In this document: positions 44,065-53,565 of the stretch, one piece after another
How the letters are laid out: every line of letters starts with the position of its first letter
Numbering within the stretch: the stretch's first letter is position 1
Assembly: GCF_034263275.1 (NCBI RefSeq)
Contig: NZ_CP139559.1
Span: 744,001-808,000, forward strand
Origin: Mucilaginibacter sp. cycad4
GTDB lineage: Bacteria; Bacteroidota; Bacteroidia; Sphingobacteriales; Sphingobacteriaceae
Length of the DNA stretch: 64,000 bases
Direction of reading: 5' to 3'
Notes under the pieces: model-generated
The model's input: only the letters and a program-made list of their open reading frames with translations
What the model was told of the DNA's origin: nothing
Databases searched by the model: none
Program-made: the position numbers and the translations under genes

Positions 44065-46239
44065 TTATTTAATAAATAACAGTTCCCTGAATTTAGGCAG
44101 CGGCCACAGGCGGTCATCAACCAGTTGCTCCAGTTTGTCAACGTGGTAGCGGATAGGCTGGAAGAATGATTTTACCTTTTCATCATAATCAATAGCGCGC
44201 TGACGAAGATCGTCGATAACGTTAGCTTTTTTGCGCTCGTCAACCATTTGCTCGGTATTGGTTTTAATGAAGTTCACATGCTCGGAGATCCTGTTAATGA
44301 TGTCAAGCTGCGAAGCGTAAGTTGATTTATCCAGGCCAATGTCTTTTAGTCCTTTTACATTTTCAATCAGTTTGCTTTGATAGGCAACTGCTGCCGGAAT
44401 AATCACGTTCATCACCATCTCGCCAATTACGCGGGCTTCTATCTGTAGTTTTTTGTAGAAAGCATCAAGCAAGATCTCGTGACGTGCATGCGCCTCACGC
44501 ACGGTGAATACGCCGGTTTCGGCAAAAAGATGTTCTGACTTATCGTTTATTAAAGCATCAAGGGCTTTTGGTGTGGTTTTAACATTCGGCAAACCCCTTA
44601 ACGCAGCCTCTTTTTCCCATTCTTCGCTATAACCATTTCCCTCAAAGCGGATGTTTTTTGATTCTTTGATGTACTTTTTGATAACCATTAGTAACGCAAG
44701 GTCTTTTTTCTCGCCTTTTTTCATCAGCTTATCCACATCATACTTGAATTTTTTAAGCTGATCGGCAACGATGAGGTTAAGAATGGTCATCGGACTGGCC
44801 GAATTGGCTGATGAACCTACAGCGCGCAGCTCAAACTTGTTACCGGTAAAGGCAAAAGGTGAGGTACGGTTACGGTCGGTATTATCAGGCAAAATTTGCG
44901 GGATCTTAGGGATGCCCTGCCATAACAGGTTTTCTTCCTTGATTTTTTTGCTGATGCGGGATGTTTCTATCTCATCAAGCACGTCACTAAGCTGGCTGCC
45001 CAAAAATATGGATATAATGGCCGGAGGGGCTTCATTGGCACCCAAACGGTGATCGTTATTAACTGATGCAATGGATGCCCTTAGCAGATCGGCATGTTCA
45101 TGTACCGCTTTTATGGTGTTTACAAAAAAGGCCAGGAACATGAGATTGTTTTTAGGCGTTTTGCCCGGCGATAGCAGGTTCTTGCCTGTATTGGTGATCA
45201 GCGACCAGTTATTGTGCTTGCCCGAACCGTTAAGGCCTGCGTATGGCTTTTCATGAAGCAGCACCTTAAAGTTATGGCGCCTGGCAACACGGTCCATCAA
45301 ATCCATTAACAGTTGGTTATGGTCGATAGCAAGGTTGATCTCTTCATATATAGGTGCACATTCAAACTGGGATGGAGCAACCTCGTTGTGACGGGTTTTA
45401 AGCGGGATACCTAATTGCAGCGCCTCTGCTTCCATATCCTGCATGTAAGCATACACGCGCTCAGGTATGGAACCAAAATAATGATCTTCCAGCTGCTGGT
45501 TTTTGGCCGACATATGGCCGAATAAAGTGCGGCCGGTTAAATAAAGATCGGGGCGTGCATTAAATAAGGCCAGGTCAATCAAAAAATATTCCTGTTCAAT
45601 ACCTAAGGAGGCGTTTACCTTCTCAATGCCTTTATCAAAATAATGGCAAACATCAACGGCTGCTTTGTCAAGCACGTTTAATGCCTTTAGTAAAGGTACT
45701 TTATAATCAAGTGCTTCGCCCGTGTACGATACAAATACTGTGGGGATACACAGGGTACGCGCCATTAAAAAGGCAGGTGAAGAAGGGTCCCAGGCGGTAT
45801 AGCCACGCGCTTCAAAAGTATTACGGATGCCGCCGCTCGGGAAGCTTGAGGCATCAGGTTCCTGCTGGGCAAGGGCATCGCCCGAAAAACGTTCTATAGC
45901 GCCGCCATCTGCAGTGGGCTCAAAAAAGGCGTCATGTTTTTCGGCAGTAGTGCCGGTAAGCGGTTGAAACCAATGGGTATAATGGGTTGCGCCTTTGCCC
46001 AAAGCCCAGGCTTTCATTGCCGAAGCAATCTGTTCAGCCAGGTCGCGGGGGATTGGCTCACCTTTTTCAATTGAATTTACTATTCCCTGGTAAGCCTCTG
46101 ATGAAAGGTATTCCTTCATCTTCTTTTTATCAAAAACATTCGATCCGAAATAATCGGAAATTTTTGGTGAAGGCGGTTTTACTTCAGGGATAGTTCTTGA
46201 AAGTACATCCTGTAAGGCTTTAAAACGAATATTGGACAT
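44065..46239 (-). CDS. glnN: Glutamine synthetase type III
   Basis: 724 residues, the large GSIII class typical of Bacteroidota (GSI is about 470). Family phrases: GIRNTFEARGYTAWDPSSPAF, SLGIEQEYFLIDLALF, HNEVAPSQFE, KPYAGLNGSGKHNNWS and NDHRLGANEAPPAI. Condenses glutamate and ammonia with ATP in the cytosol as a dodecamer. It is divergent from an ammonium transporter gene with a 600-base gap between, and a second transporter follows at 50526, forming an ammonium uptake and assimilation block. Confidence 0.95.
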   Translation of the reverse strand: MSNIRFKALQDVLSRTIPEVKPPSPKISDYFGSNVFDKKKMKEYLSSEAYQGIVNSIEKGEPIPRDLAEQIASAMKAWALGKGATHYTHWFQPLTGTTAEKHDAFFEPTADGGAIERFSGDALAQQEPDASSFPSGGIRNTFEARGYTAWDPSSPAFLMARTLCIPTVFVSYTGEALDYKVPLLKALNVLDKAAVDVCHYFDKGIEKVNASLGIEQEYFLIDLALFNARPDLYLTGRTLFGHMSAKNQQLEDHYFGSIPERVYAYMQDMEAEALQLGIPLKTRHNEVAPSQFECAPIYEEINLAIDHNQLLMDLMDRVARRHNFKVLLHEKPYAGLNGSGKHNNWSLITNTGKNLLSPGKTPKNNLMFLAFFVNTIKAVHEHADLLRASIASVNNDHRLGANEAPPAIISIFLGSQLSDVLDEIETSRISKKIKEENLLWQGIPKIPQILPDNTDRNRTSPFAFTGNKFELRAVGSSANSASPMTILNLIVADQLKKFKYDVDKLMKKGEKKDLALLMVIKKYIKESKNIRFEGNGYSEEWEKEAALRGLPNVKTTPKALDALINDKSEHLFAETGVFTVREAHARHEILLDAFYKKLQIEARVIGEMVMNVIIPAAVAYQSKLIENVKGLKDIGLDKSTYASQLDIINRISEHVNFIKTNTEQMVDERKKANVIDDLRQRAIDYDEKVKSFFQPIRYHVDKLEQLVDDRLWPLPKFRELLFIK

Positions 46240-46270
46240 ATTTTATGAGGTTTAAATAAAGGTTAGTGTT

Positions 46271-46278
46271 CAAAAATA
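46271..46278 (-). promoter_or_regulatory. -7 box of glnN
   Basis: TATTTTTG on the minus strand matches TAnnTTTG, about 32 bases before the ATG, with TTTTG about 23 bases upstream as a possible -33 element. Confidence 0.5.
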
Positions 46279-46767
46279 TAACTATCCTTTAAAATATCGG
46301 GCAAAATTAAGTGAAATATAACATACCACCTAATGATTAAGAAATGTGAAAAAATTAAAGGAAAATCTTAAATCGTTTGAAATTTTTATCTGAAATGAAT
46401 AAAACTCTGCTTTTTTAATGTATTTATCCGGATTTTTTATTTTAAATTGGTATAAATGAAACTTTAAACTGTAAAAATCAGTTTTTTTTGATTTTTTTAA
46501 TGACATAAATGAATTTATATTGAAAATAGTATTTTTAAATAATTAAAAAATGACATTCTAAAGGGCCTGTTTTTGCGATTTTCATAATTTTTTGATTTTT
46601 TACCATTAATTTATCGTTAATAATTTGTTATTCTTAAAAATACTACCTAATTTCAGAAAATAATTTACGAAAACACGCCAATTATTATACTTTTTATAAA
46701 AAAATGAAGGAAGTTATAGGCAGGATGAAGGATTTGGAGATGAAAAGTGTTTTGTAATTCAGGATGG
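46279..46767. other. AT-rich divergent region between glnN and amt1
   Basis: Nearly 500 bases of very AT-rich sequence with long A and T tracts and no reading frame. Probably the shared control region of glnN and amt1; intrinsic curvature is likely from the phased A/T tracts. No nitrogen-regulator site was recognised. Confidence 0.45.
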
Positions 46768-46830
46768 CAATCAAACTAAATTTAAATACAACAATCAAAC
46801 TAATTAATTTTTAAAAAACAATCAAACTAA
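46768..46830 (+). repeat. Three direct repeats caatcaaactaa in the amt1 leader
   Basis: Identical 12-base copies at 46768-46779, 46792-46803 and 46819-46830, spaced 24 and 27 bases start to start, the last ending eight bases before the amt1 ATG. They may be binding sites for a DNA- or RNA-binding regulator. Confidence 0.7.
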
Positions 46831-46838
46831 ATTAAACG

Positions 46839-48446
46839 ATGAAAGTAGTTTCTACAAAACACAACTTCCTAAGTGCAGTCCGACAGCTGACACGTGAAAA
46901 ATGGGCGCTGGGAGCAACCATTTTTACAGGGAAAATGATTGGCTTGTTGCTGGTTTTTGCCGCAATGATGGTTTTGCCAGGTATGTTCGGTACAAAAGCT
47001 AACGCCGCCGAAACTTATACCGCCCATGAAACAGCATTAATTAACACGGTTAATACTGTTTGGACACTGGTTGCTGCCTTTTTGGTATTTGGCATGCAGG
47101 CAGGTTTCGTTATGCTCGAAGCAGGTTTTGCCCGTAAGCGCGAAACTGTTAACGTGCTGATGGAATGTATTTTTGATACTTGTCTTTGTGGTTTACTGTT
47201 TTACGCTATTGGTTACGCCTTTATGTTTGGCAATGGCAACGGCTTTATTGGCTGGGGCGGTGCTGACGGCAAAACCTGGTTCTTCCTTCAAAATACTCCT
47301 GAAACTTACGGTTCAACCGGCATCCCGGTATTGGCACACTGGATTTTCCAATATGCTTTTGCTGATACTTGTTCAACCATCGTGTCAGGTGCAATGATCG
47401 GTCGTACCAGCTTCCGTGGCGATATTCTTTACAGTATCGGTATTACCGGCTTTATCTATCCTATCATCGGTCACTGGGCATGGGGTCCGGATGGTTTCCT
47501 TGCTACAATGGGAACATCAGGCTTCTTCAAATCAATAAGCGCTCAGCCTTTCCGCGATTTTGCAGGTTCAACAGTGGTGCACACTATCGGTGGTGTAGCC
47601 TCGCTTGCAGGTGCAATGGTATTAGGCCCACGGTTAGGCCGCATATTTGCCCGTGATGATAAAGAAAAAGGCGGTTTGCCTGCAGGTCATAACTTATTGG
47701 TTGCTGCTGTAGGTGGTTTCTTACTTTGGTTTGGTTGGTATGGTTTTAACCCCGGCTCAACATTGTCAGCAATGGATATGCAGGGTATTGGCCGTGTTGC
47801 TGCCAACACTACGCTTGCTGCCTGCGCCGGTGGTTTTACCGCTATGCTTGCCGCTTTGTGGTTTGGCCCAACAAAAGGCAAATTTGATTTAGCCTTTACT
47901 ATTAATGGTTTCCTTGCAGGTTTAGTTGCTATTACCTGTCCTTGTTACTGGGTTAGCCCATTCGGTGCTATTATGTTAGGTGCAATTTCGGGCTTTATCA
48001 TCTTTGGTGGTGTTTATCTGGTTGAGTGGTTCCGTATCGACGATCCGGTGGGTGCAGTATCTGTACACGGTTTTAACGGTATCTGGGGTACTATCTCTTT
48101 AGGTTTATTTGCTTCGGGTCAATATGGCGCTACAGGCCCAACAGGTGCTGATAACTCGGCCCCGGTAACAGGCTTATTTTACGGCGGTGGTTTTGACGTA
48201 TTAAAAGCTCAGCTGATCGGTAGCTTTACCATTACTCTTGCAGTATTCGTAGTGAGCTTTGCGATGATGTTTGTGATCAACAAATTAGGTCATCCATGGA
48301 AATTGCGTATCGAGGAGCATGGTGAAACAGGTGCCGGTGGTATCGACGTGTTTGATCACGGTATCGAAGTTTACCCTGTTCAGGATGATGAGATCAGCTT
48401 AAGCGGCCTTTTTGATAATGGCGCCAAGGTTGCTTCTGAAGCCTGA
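46839..48446 (+). CDS. amt: Ammonium transporter Amt1
   Basis: 535 residues. An N-terminal hydrophobic segment (about 28-50) is followed by ANAAE, a likely signal-peptide cleavage, then 11 membrane segments of the Amt/Rh fold: FLVFGMQAGFVMLEAGF, FADTCSTIVSGAMIGR, DFAGSTVVHTIGGVASLAGA with the first pore His, and VSVHGFNGIWGT with the second. Conducts ammonium across the inner membrane. The C-terminal tail is longer than in E. coli AmtB. No glnK (PII) gene is adjacent, which is unusual for Amt genes. Confidence 0.93.
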   Translation: MKVVSTKHNFLSAVRQLTREKWALGATIFTGKMIGLLLVFAAMMVLPGMFGTKANAAETYTAHETALINTVNTVWTLVAAFLVFGMQAGFVMLEAGFARKRETVNVLMECIFDTCLCGLLFYAIGYAFMFGNGNGFIGWGGADGKTWFFLQNTPETYGSTGIPVLAHWIFQYAFADTCSTIVSGAMIGRTSFRGDILYSIGITGFIYPIIGHWAWGPDGFLATMGTSGFFKSISAQPFRDFAGSTVVHTIGGVASLAGAMVLGPRLGRIFARDDKEKGGLPAGHNLLVAAVGGFLLWFGWYGFNPGSTLSAMDMQGIGRVAANTTLAACAGGFTAMLAALWFGPTKGKFDLAFTINGFLAGLVAITCPCYWVSPFGAIMLGAISGFIIFGGVYLVEWFRIDDPVGAVSVHGFNGIWGTISLGLFASGQYGATGPTGADNSAPVTGLFYGGGFDVLKAQLIGSFTITLAVFVVSFAMMFVINKLGHPWKLRIEEHGETGAGGIDVFDHGIEVYPVQDDEISLSGLFDNGAKVASEA

Positions 48447-48481
48447 TAAGTTGAATAACTGAGAAAAGATATTTGATGCCT

Positions 48482-48550
48482 TGTGCGGTTGGAGAAAGTG
48501 GTGGGCTGTTTTGATTGACGTTGCCGTTGCCAACCGCACAGGGATTTTTT
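48482..48550 (+). terminator. Terminator after amt1
   Basis: tgtgcggttgg (48482-48492) pairs with ccaaccgcaca (48530-48540); the right arm is followed by gggattttttat. The loop is long (37 bases), so it is a moderate call. Confidence 0.55.
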
Positions 48551-48670
48551 ATGCCGACACATAAATGATCCTTGTGTGTATAAATAATTAATAATCAGTT
48601 ATTTATATATAAATAACCCCAAAAACAACAATTAACAAATAGTTTATCAATTCACAATTAAATCGTTATC

Positions 48671-49711
48671 ATGAAAAAAGTATTTCTACTCTTCTCATTT
48701 TTTTCAATTGCGGCCTTTACGGTTAAGGCTCAGGACACGGTTAAAACAACCTCGGATGCCCCTCTGGTGATCTACGGTTCGGTAGATACCTACTATAAAT
48801 ATGATTTTGCTGACAAAGGCTCACAAATCCCTACCAGCTTTGCAAGTGATCATAATTCAGTATCAATTGGTATGATTGATCTGGGTTTGAAGAAAAAGGT
48901 AGGTAAAGCTGCATTTGTGGGCGAGCTTTCATTTGGTCCGCGCGGTCAAAGCCAGTCAATTCCAAATGGCCCGGACGGTGATTCATTTCATATTCAGAAC
49001 TTGTACGTGTCGTATGATCTTACCGATAAATTAAACCTTACCGGTGGTTATATGGCTACCTTTATTGGTTATGAGGTTATCAGCCCTGTAGGTAACTTCA
49101 ACTACTCAACTTCGTACCTGTTTACCAATGGTCCGTTCCAAAACCCTGGTGTTAAATTAACTTATGCCTTTAGTGATAAAGTAAGTTTAATGGCCGGTAT
49201 TTTTAATGATACCTGGAACTACTATACCTCAGCGCATAAGGTTAATACTTTTGGCTCACAGTTGTTCGTGTCTCCTGTAAAAGGCTGGACTGCCTACATT
49301 AACCTTGCTACCGGAAGTACTTCAGGTACCGAAGTTGACTTGACAACTGCCTATCAAATCACCGATGCCTTTAAACTCGGCTTAAATGGTGCCACGTACT
49401 CTGCGCCTGATAATGGCGGCGGTTTCAGCGGTGTTGCTTTATATCCGCAGTTGGCTGTATCAAAAACAGTAACTTTGGGTTTGAGGGGCGAATATTTCAA
49501 AACTAAAAAAGGTGCATTGGAAACTTTTGGCCCTCCTCCGGGCGAAAATGTTAAAGCATTTACTTTTACCGCAAATATCAAATCGGGCCCGCTTACTTTC
49601 ATTCCCGAAATCAGGTTAGATCATGGTTCATCTACTTCATTCATCAATCACTCCGGCGATCCTTCAAAATCAGCCGGTCAGTTTGCTGTAGCTGCTGTAT
49701 ACGCTTTCTAA
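48671..49711 (+). CDS. Porin-like outer-membrane beta-barrel protein
   Basis: 346 residues with a signal peptide ending in VKAQ. Strands of a beta-barrel alternate throughout (IYGSVDTYYKYDF at the start, FAVAAVYAF at the C-terminus with a terminal Phe), as in the BBP2-type putative porins of Bacteroidota. Encoded just after amt1, so it may aid ammonium or small-solute passage through the outer membrane, which is inference. Confidence 0.8.
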   Translation: MKKVFLLFSFFSIAAFTVKAQDTVKTTSDAPLVIYGSVDTYYKYDFADKGSQIPTSFASDHNSVSIGMIDLGLKKKVGKAAFVGELSFGPRGQSQSIPNGPDGDSFHIQNLYVSYDLTDKLNLTGGYMATFIGYEVISPVGNFNYSTSYLFTNGPFQNPGVKLTYAFSDKVSLMAGIFNDTWNYYTSAHKVNTFGSQLFVSPVKGWTAYINLATGSTSGTEVDLTTAYQITDAFKLGLNGATYSAPDNGGGFSGVALYPQLAVSKTVTLGLRGEYFKTKKGALETFGPPPGENVKAFTFTANIKSGPLTFIPEIRLDHGSSTSFINHSGDPSKSAGQFAVAAVYAF

Positions 49712-49741
49712 AAAAAAATTGATTTTAATCTATTTTTATCG

Positions 49742-49775
49742 CGAGCCGTTCCGGGATTATCCGGAGCGGCTTTTA
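49742..49775 (+). terminator. Rho-independent terminator after the porin-like gene
   Basis: agccgttccgg / ccggagcggct stem with gattat loop followed by T-run. Its T-run overlaps the -7 box of the next gene. Confidence 0.8.
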
Positions 49776-49781
49776 TATTTG
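49774..49781 (+). promoter_or_regulatory. -7 box directly before the DUF4468-like gene
   Basis: TATATTTG exact match, four bases before the ATG at 49786; another leaderless arrangement. Confidence 0.5.
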
Positions 49782-49785
49782 TTAC

Positions 49786-50385
49786 ATGAAAAAGATACTA
49801 TTAGGCTTTGTTGGTCTCCTTTTTTCATCAGGCGCTCTTGCGCAGAAGGATTCACTGGCTTTTGATGAGAATAATAAATACATTTATTATAAAACGGTCG
49901 ACCAGCCCGGCTTCATTGCGGATTCGCTTTATAGCAGGGGATTGTATTTTTTAACTAAAGCCTATCCTAAAAAGGTGCTTAAGTTGGCAAAGGCTGATAA
50001 AGATGGCAATGCGCTTACCGGTACGGGTGTTTTTTTGGTTAACAAAAAAGGCCTGATGGGTAATAGCGAAGGCGGCGAGCTAAGTTATACGCTTAAGGTA
50101 GAGGTAAAAGATGGTAAATACCGTTATTGGTTAACGGATTTTGTTTATCAGCCATATCAGCGTAACCGTTATGGTAATGTGGAACATATTCATGGTAAGG
50201 ATGTTGCCCTGGAAAAAGCATCCGAAAAATTATCAAAGGCCGATTTTAACGCCTGCTTAAACCAGGTGGTGAGCAGCAGTAAGCATGTGGGCGATAATTT
50301 AAAGGCTTATATGCTTAAAACGTCGTCGCTTGAAAAGCCGGCGGAGGTTAAAAAAGTGAAGAGGGTATCGACTAAAGAATGGTAG
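49786..50385 (+). CDS. Exported DUF4468-like protein
   Basis: 199 residues with a signal peptide (LLFSSGALAQ). The mature part begins DSLAFDENNKYIYYKTVD and contains LSYTLKVEVKDGKYRYWLTDFVY, the pattern of DUF4468 with its beta-rich half followed by a helical tail (about 140-180). Periplasmic or outer-membrane facing. The function of this family is unknown. The basic C-terminus (VKKVKRVSTKEW) is notable. Confidence 0.7.
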   Translation: MKKILLGFVGLLFSSGALAQKDSLAFDENNKYIYYKTVDQPGFIADSLYSRGLYFLTKAYPKKVLKLAKADKDGNALTGTGVFLVNKKGLMGNSEGGELSYTLKVEVKDGKYRYWLTDFVYQPYQRNRYGNVEHIHGKDVALEKASEKLSKADFNACLNQVVSSSKHVGDNLKAYMLKTSSLEKPAEVKKVKRVSTKEW

Positions 50386-50450
50386 TTTTCTTGAGTTTAC
50401 AGTTGCAGGTTTGCAGCAGGCAGCCAATAATGTGCAAGATGAAATAAAAG

Positions 50451-50480
50451 AGCCGCACTCTGTAAAGGGTGCGGCTTATT
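50451..50480. terminator. Bidirectional terminator between convergent genes
   Basis: agccgcac / gtgcggct stem across tctgtaaagg, with A-rich and T-rich flanks serving both strands. Confidence 0.75.
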
Positions 50481-50525
50481 TTTTATGTTGTTAATTGAGT
50501 TTAATCAGGTAGGGGTAGGATCTGG

Positions 50526-51836
50526 TTACAGTTCCTCGTCGTGCTGGCTGATGTCAAGGCCTGCAAGCTCTTCTTCTGGTGTTACACGCAGTGTGCTGAT
50601 CATGTCGGTGATCTTTAATAAGATGAATGAGCCGAAGAAAGCGAAGGCTGATACACCTACAAGTGTAATTAAGTGAACAATGAAAAGGTGTGTTTCGCCG
50701 TAAAATAAACCATTGCCGGTTGTATTGGCGGCGTTTACGTTTTGGTGTGCAAATACACCGGTTAATAACATACCTACCATACCGCCTACGCCATGGCAGG
50801 GGAATACGTCGAGTGTATCATCGATGCTGGTTTTTGTTCTCCAGATCACAACCAGGTTACTTACTACCGCCGCTACGATACCGATAATTAAAGAGTGGGG
50901 AATGGTTACATAGCCCGCCGCCGGGGTGATAGCCACAAGGCCTACAACCGCACCGATACAGGCACCCAGTACACCTGGTTTTTTACCGCGCAGGATATCA
51001 AAGAACATCCAGGCCATTGCAGCTGCAGCTGATGCTGTAGTGGTTGTTGCCAAAGCGGTTGCTGCCAGTGTGCCCGAACCTAATGCCGAACCTGCGTTAA
51101 AACCAAACCAGCCAAACCATAATAAGCCTGTGCCTAATAACACATAGCTGATACGGGCCGGATTATGGGATGTTTCATTACGGCCTTTTAAATATATAGC
51201 CGATGCTAAAGCAGCCCAGCCTGCACTCATGTGTACCACAGTGCCGCCGGCAAAGTCAAGTACGCCTTTTCCGAAAAGGAAACCTTTTGGATGCCAGGTG
51301 GCGTGGGCCAACGGTGCGTATATAAATATCATGAACAGGCAAAGGAAAATAACGTATGAGTTGAAGCGGATCCTTTCGGCGAATGCGCCGGTGATGAGGG
51401 CCGGGGTGATAACCGCGAATTTTAACTGGAACATAGCGAATAGTATCAGCGGGATAGTTGGGGCCAGTTCCCAGGTGGCGTTGCCTAATGTACCTTTCAT
51501 CATAAAGAAAGTGCCGGGGTTGCCGATAAATCCGCCAAACTCATCTTCGCCAAAAGCAAGGCTAAAGCCGAATATTACCCATATAACGGTAATTACGCCC
51601 ATACAAACAAAGCTTTGCAGCATGGTTGACAGTACGTTTTTTTTGCTCACCATGCCACCATAAAAAAATGCCAGGCCGGGGGTCATGATCAGTACAAGGG
51701 CGGTACTTACTAATAGCCAGGCAGTATCACCTGTATCAATTTTGCTGTCTTTAATGGTTGTAAGAGTAACTGAAGGGTATATAAGGGCTAATACAATTAC
51801 AATTAAAAGTATGCCGAAGGGTATGAATTTTTTCAT
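50526..51836 (-). CDS. amt: Ammonium transporter Amt2
   Basis: 436 residues with an N-terminal hydrophobic segment and 11 Amt-type segments: GLAFFYGGMVSKKNVLST, FAGGTVVHMSAGWAAL with the first pore His, VFPCHGVGGMVGM with the second, and a short tail. It differs from Amt1 in having no long cytosolic tail. Two Amt proteins plus GSIII suggest an adaptable ammonium uptake set. Encoded alone on its strand. Confidence 0.93.
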   Translation of the reverse strand: MKKFIPFGILLIVIVLALIYPSVTLTTIKDSKIDTGDTAWLLVSTALVLIMTPGLAFFYGGMVSKKNVLSTMLQSFVCMGVITVIWVIFGFSLAFGEDEFGGFIGNPGTFFMMKGTLGNATWELAPTIPLILFAMFQLKFAVITPALITGAFAERIRFNSYVIFLCLFMIFIYAPLAHATWHPKGFLFGKGVLDFAGGTVVHMSAGWAALASAIYLKGRNETSHNPARISYVLLGTGLLWFGWFGFNAGSALGSGTLAATALATTTTASAAAAMAWMFFDILRGKKPGVLGACIGAVVGLVAITPAAGYVTIPHSLIIGIVAAVVSNLVVIWRTKTSIDDTLDVFPCHGVGGMVGMLLTGVFAHQNVNAANTTGNGLFYGETHLFIVHLITLVGVSAFAFFGSFILLKITDMISTLRVTPEEELAGLDISQHDEEL

Positions 51837-51988
51837 GTTTTGGGTTTAAGGGAGGAAAAAATAAAGGTTTGAATAATACTGCCCGGTATCCAATCAAAAA
51901 TACCGGACAGCATTAAAACTAAATTTTTTTAAAAAACAATAATCCCGCAATGCTTAATCAGGGCATGTGGGTTGAAATTGTTTTTTAC

Positions 51989-52345
51989 CTACCAAAAATC
52001 GTGAAACGGAAAAAGGATGAGCTTGCGAAACCGGGAGAGTTTACTTGTATCCAGTCCGCAAATAAAATCAAGGTATTTAAATTTAATGGTGTAACCGCCG
52101 GGCGTTGCTACAAAGGCCTGTAAAGAATGTGCACCCCTATGCTGTTGTAAATTAATAACAGGCGTGAGTGCATTATGGAGTGCGAATTCAAAATTTAACG
52201 GGCGATGATGTGGGATTGCCGCGGATATTGTGGTTTTTTTTGCCGTTTTGTGGTAATAATGGTATAATTCACCCTTGGCGGATGCAGTGAATCCGCTAAA
52301 GAGTAAAAAAAATAAGGCGATAAGTTTATAAAGCCTGTTAACCAT
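51989..52345 (-). CDS. Small exported protein of unknown function
   Basis: 118 residues with a clear signal peptide (LIALFFLLFSGFTASAKG). The mature part is rich in His and aromatic residues (HYYHKTAKKT, HHRPLNFEFALHN) and ends in FPFHDFW. No recognised family. Probably periplasmic. Confidence 0.6.
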   Translation of the reverse strand: MVNRLYKLIALFFLLFSGFTASAKGELYHYYHKTAKKTTISAAIPHHRPLNFEFALHNALTPVINLQQHRGAHSLQAFVATPGGYTIKFKYLDFICGLDTSKLSRFRKLILFPFHDFW

Positions 52346-52641
52346 ATCTAAAAGTAATAAAAAAATAAAATAACTGCACTTTTTTTTAAAATATTTTAAG
52401 ATTTTAATGATTTATATATTAAAATTAAGTTTAAATGAATGTTTTTGTACTGTTTTTATTTAATTGATAATAAAAATTGACTTTGTTGTTGATTTTTTAA
52501 ATAAGTTATTAGGATTTGGCGGTTTTTGTGCGAAGATGAAAATTTGATGAAAAACTAAACGGAATTATTTTCGATGAATTTAATTTTATACAAAATATAA
52601 TATAAGTATATTCGTTATAATTGAAATTTAATTCTGAAACT

Positions 52642-53481
52642 ATGCTTATCACCAAATTTGATTTGTACAATGCCGAGTGGCTCGACCTTGTATTTGACCA
52701 TCGCAACAAAAATTACGGCGCTTATGAATTAAGGCAAAGCTATGGGCGTACCATGGCAAAATCCATGGGGATCGCCTTTGCAGCAGTAGCCCTTTTATCG
52801 GCTGCCGCAATTATTTTCAAAGCAAAGCCAAAACCTGTATATGTGTTTCACGAGGTGACACTCAAACCTCCGGTTGATATCTCCAAACCACCCGTAGAAG
52901 CTGTTAAGCAACCAAATCCTCCTGCGGAAGCGGCGCCGCCACAAAAAGCTGCTTCACCTGTAGAAGCTAAGGCATTTACCAATTTGCGGGTAGTGCCAAA
53001 TGATCCTCCAACGGATCCACCTACAATGGACGAACTGAAAAACGTTGCTATTGGTCCTGCAGATGTTAAGGGGCCGAGTGGTACGGGGAACGTTATCGAC
53101 TCAAAAGACCCAGGACCCGGAGGAACCGGAACCGCCAAAGTTGATGATGGCGTTCATACACTTGGCGAAGTACTTGAAGTGATGCCCGAACCTGTTGGCG
53201 GGGCTGCAGCATGGGCCAAGTTTCTACAGAAAAATCTTCGCTTTCCGCCGGTAGCGCAGGAGCAGGGTGTTTCGGGCAAGGTGTTCATGAGCTTTATTAT
53301 TGAAAAAGACGGTACGCTTTCAAATATCAAGGTTGACCGCGGTGCCGGTTATGGTTTTGATGAAGAGGCTACCCGTGTACTAAAGCTGGCCAAAGCCTGG
53401 AAACCGGGTGTGCAAAATGGCCAGAATGTGCGGGTTAGGTACAGCATCCCAATAAGCTTTCAGTTAGCGACAGAAGAATAG
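52642..53481 (+). CDS. TonB-family energy-transducing protein
   Basis: 279 residues from the ATG of MLITKFDLYNAEW; an upstream TTG is rejected. A cytosolic leader with NYGAYELRQSYGRTMAKS, one membrane helix (about 38-56), a Pro/Ala/Lys-rich spacer (about 60-150) and a C-terminal TonB domain (about 190-275) with VSGKVFMSFIIEKDGTLSNI and YSIPISFQL. Couples the ExbBD proton motive force to outer-membrane receptors. No ExbB/ExbD genes are adjacent. Confidence 0.88.
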   Translation: MLITKFDLYNAEWLDLVFDHRNKNYGAYELRQSYGRTMAKSMGIAFAAVALLSAAAIIFKAKPKPVYVFHEVTLKPPVDISKPPVEAVKQPNPPAEAAPPQKAASPVEAKAFTNLRVVPNDPPTDPPTMDELKNVAIGPADVKGPSGTGNVIDSKDPGPGGTGTAKVDDGVHTLGEVLEVMPEPVGGAAAWAKFLQKNLRFPPVAQEQGVSGKVFMSFIIEKDGTLSNIKVDRGAGYGFDEEATRVLKLAKAWKPGVQNGQNVRVRYSIPISFQLATEE

Positions 53482-53540
53482 GTAATAATTTGCTGTGTGT
53501 TTTTAATTAAATGTGTGTTATATAGTAGCTAACTGTTTCG

Positions 53541-53565
53541 GCCCCGCGCAAGCGGGGCTTTTTGT
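53541..53565 (+). terminator. Rho-independent terminator after the TonB-family gene
   Basis: gccccgc-gcaa-gcggggc stem followed by five T. Confidence 0.85.

Noticed and set aside
46768..46830. CRISPR-like repeats
   Set aside because: Only three 12-base copies with short AT-rich spacers and no cas genes; the Cas2-fold-like protein at 56779 is far away and belongs to a different family context.
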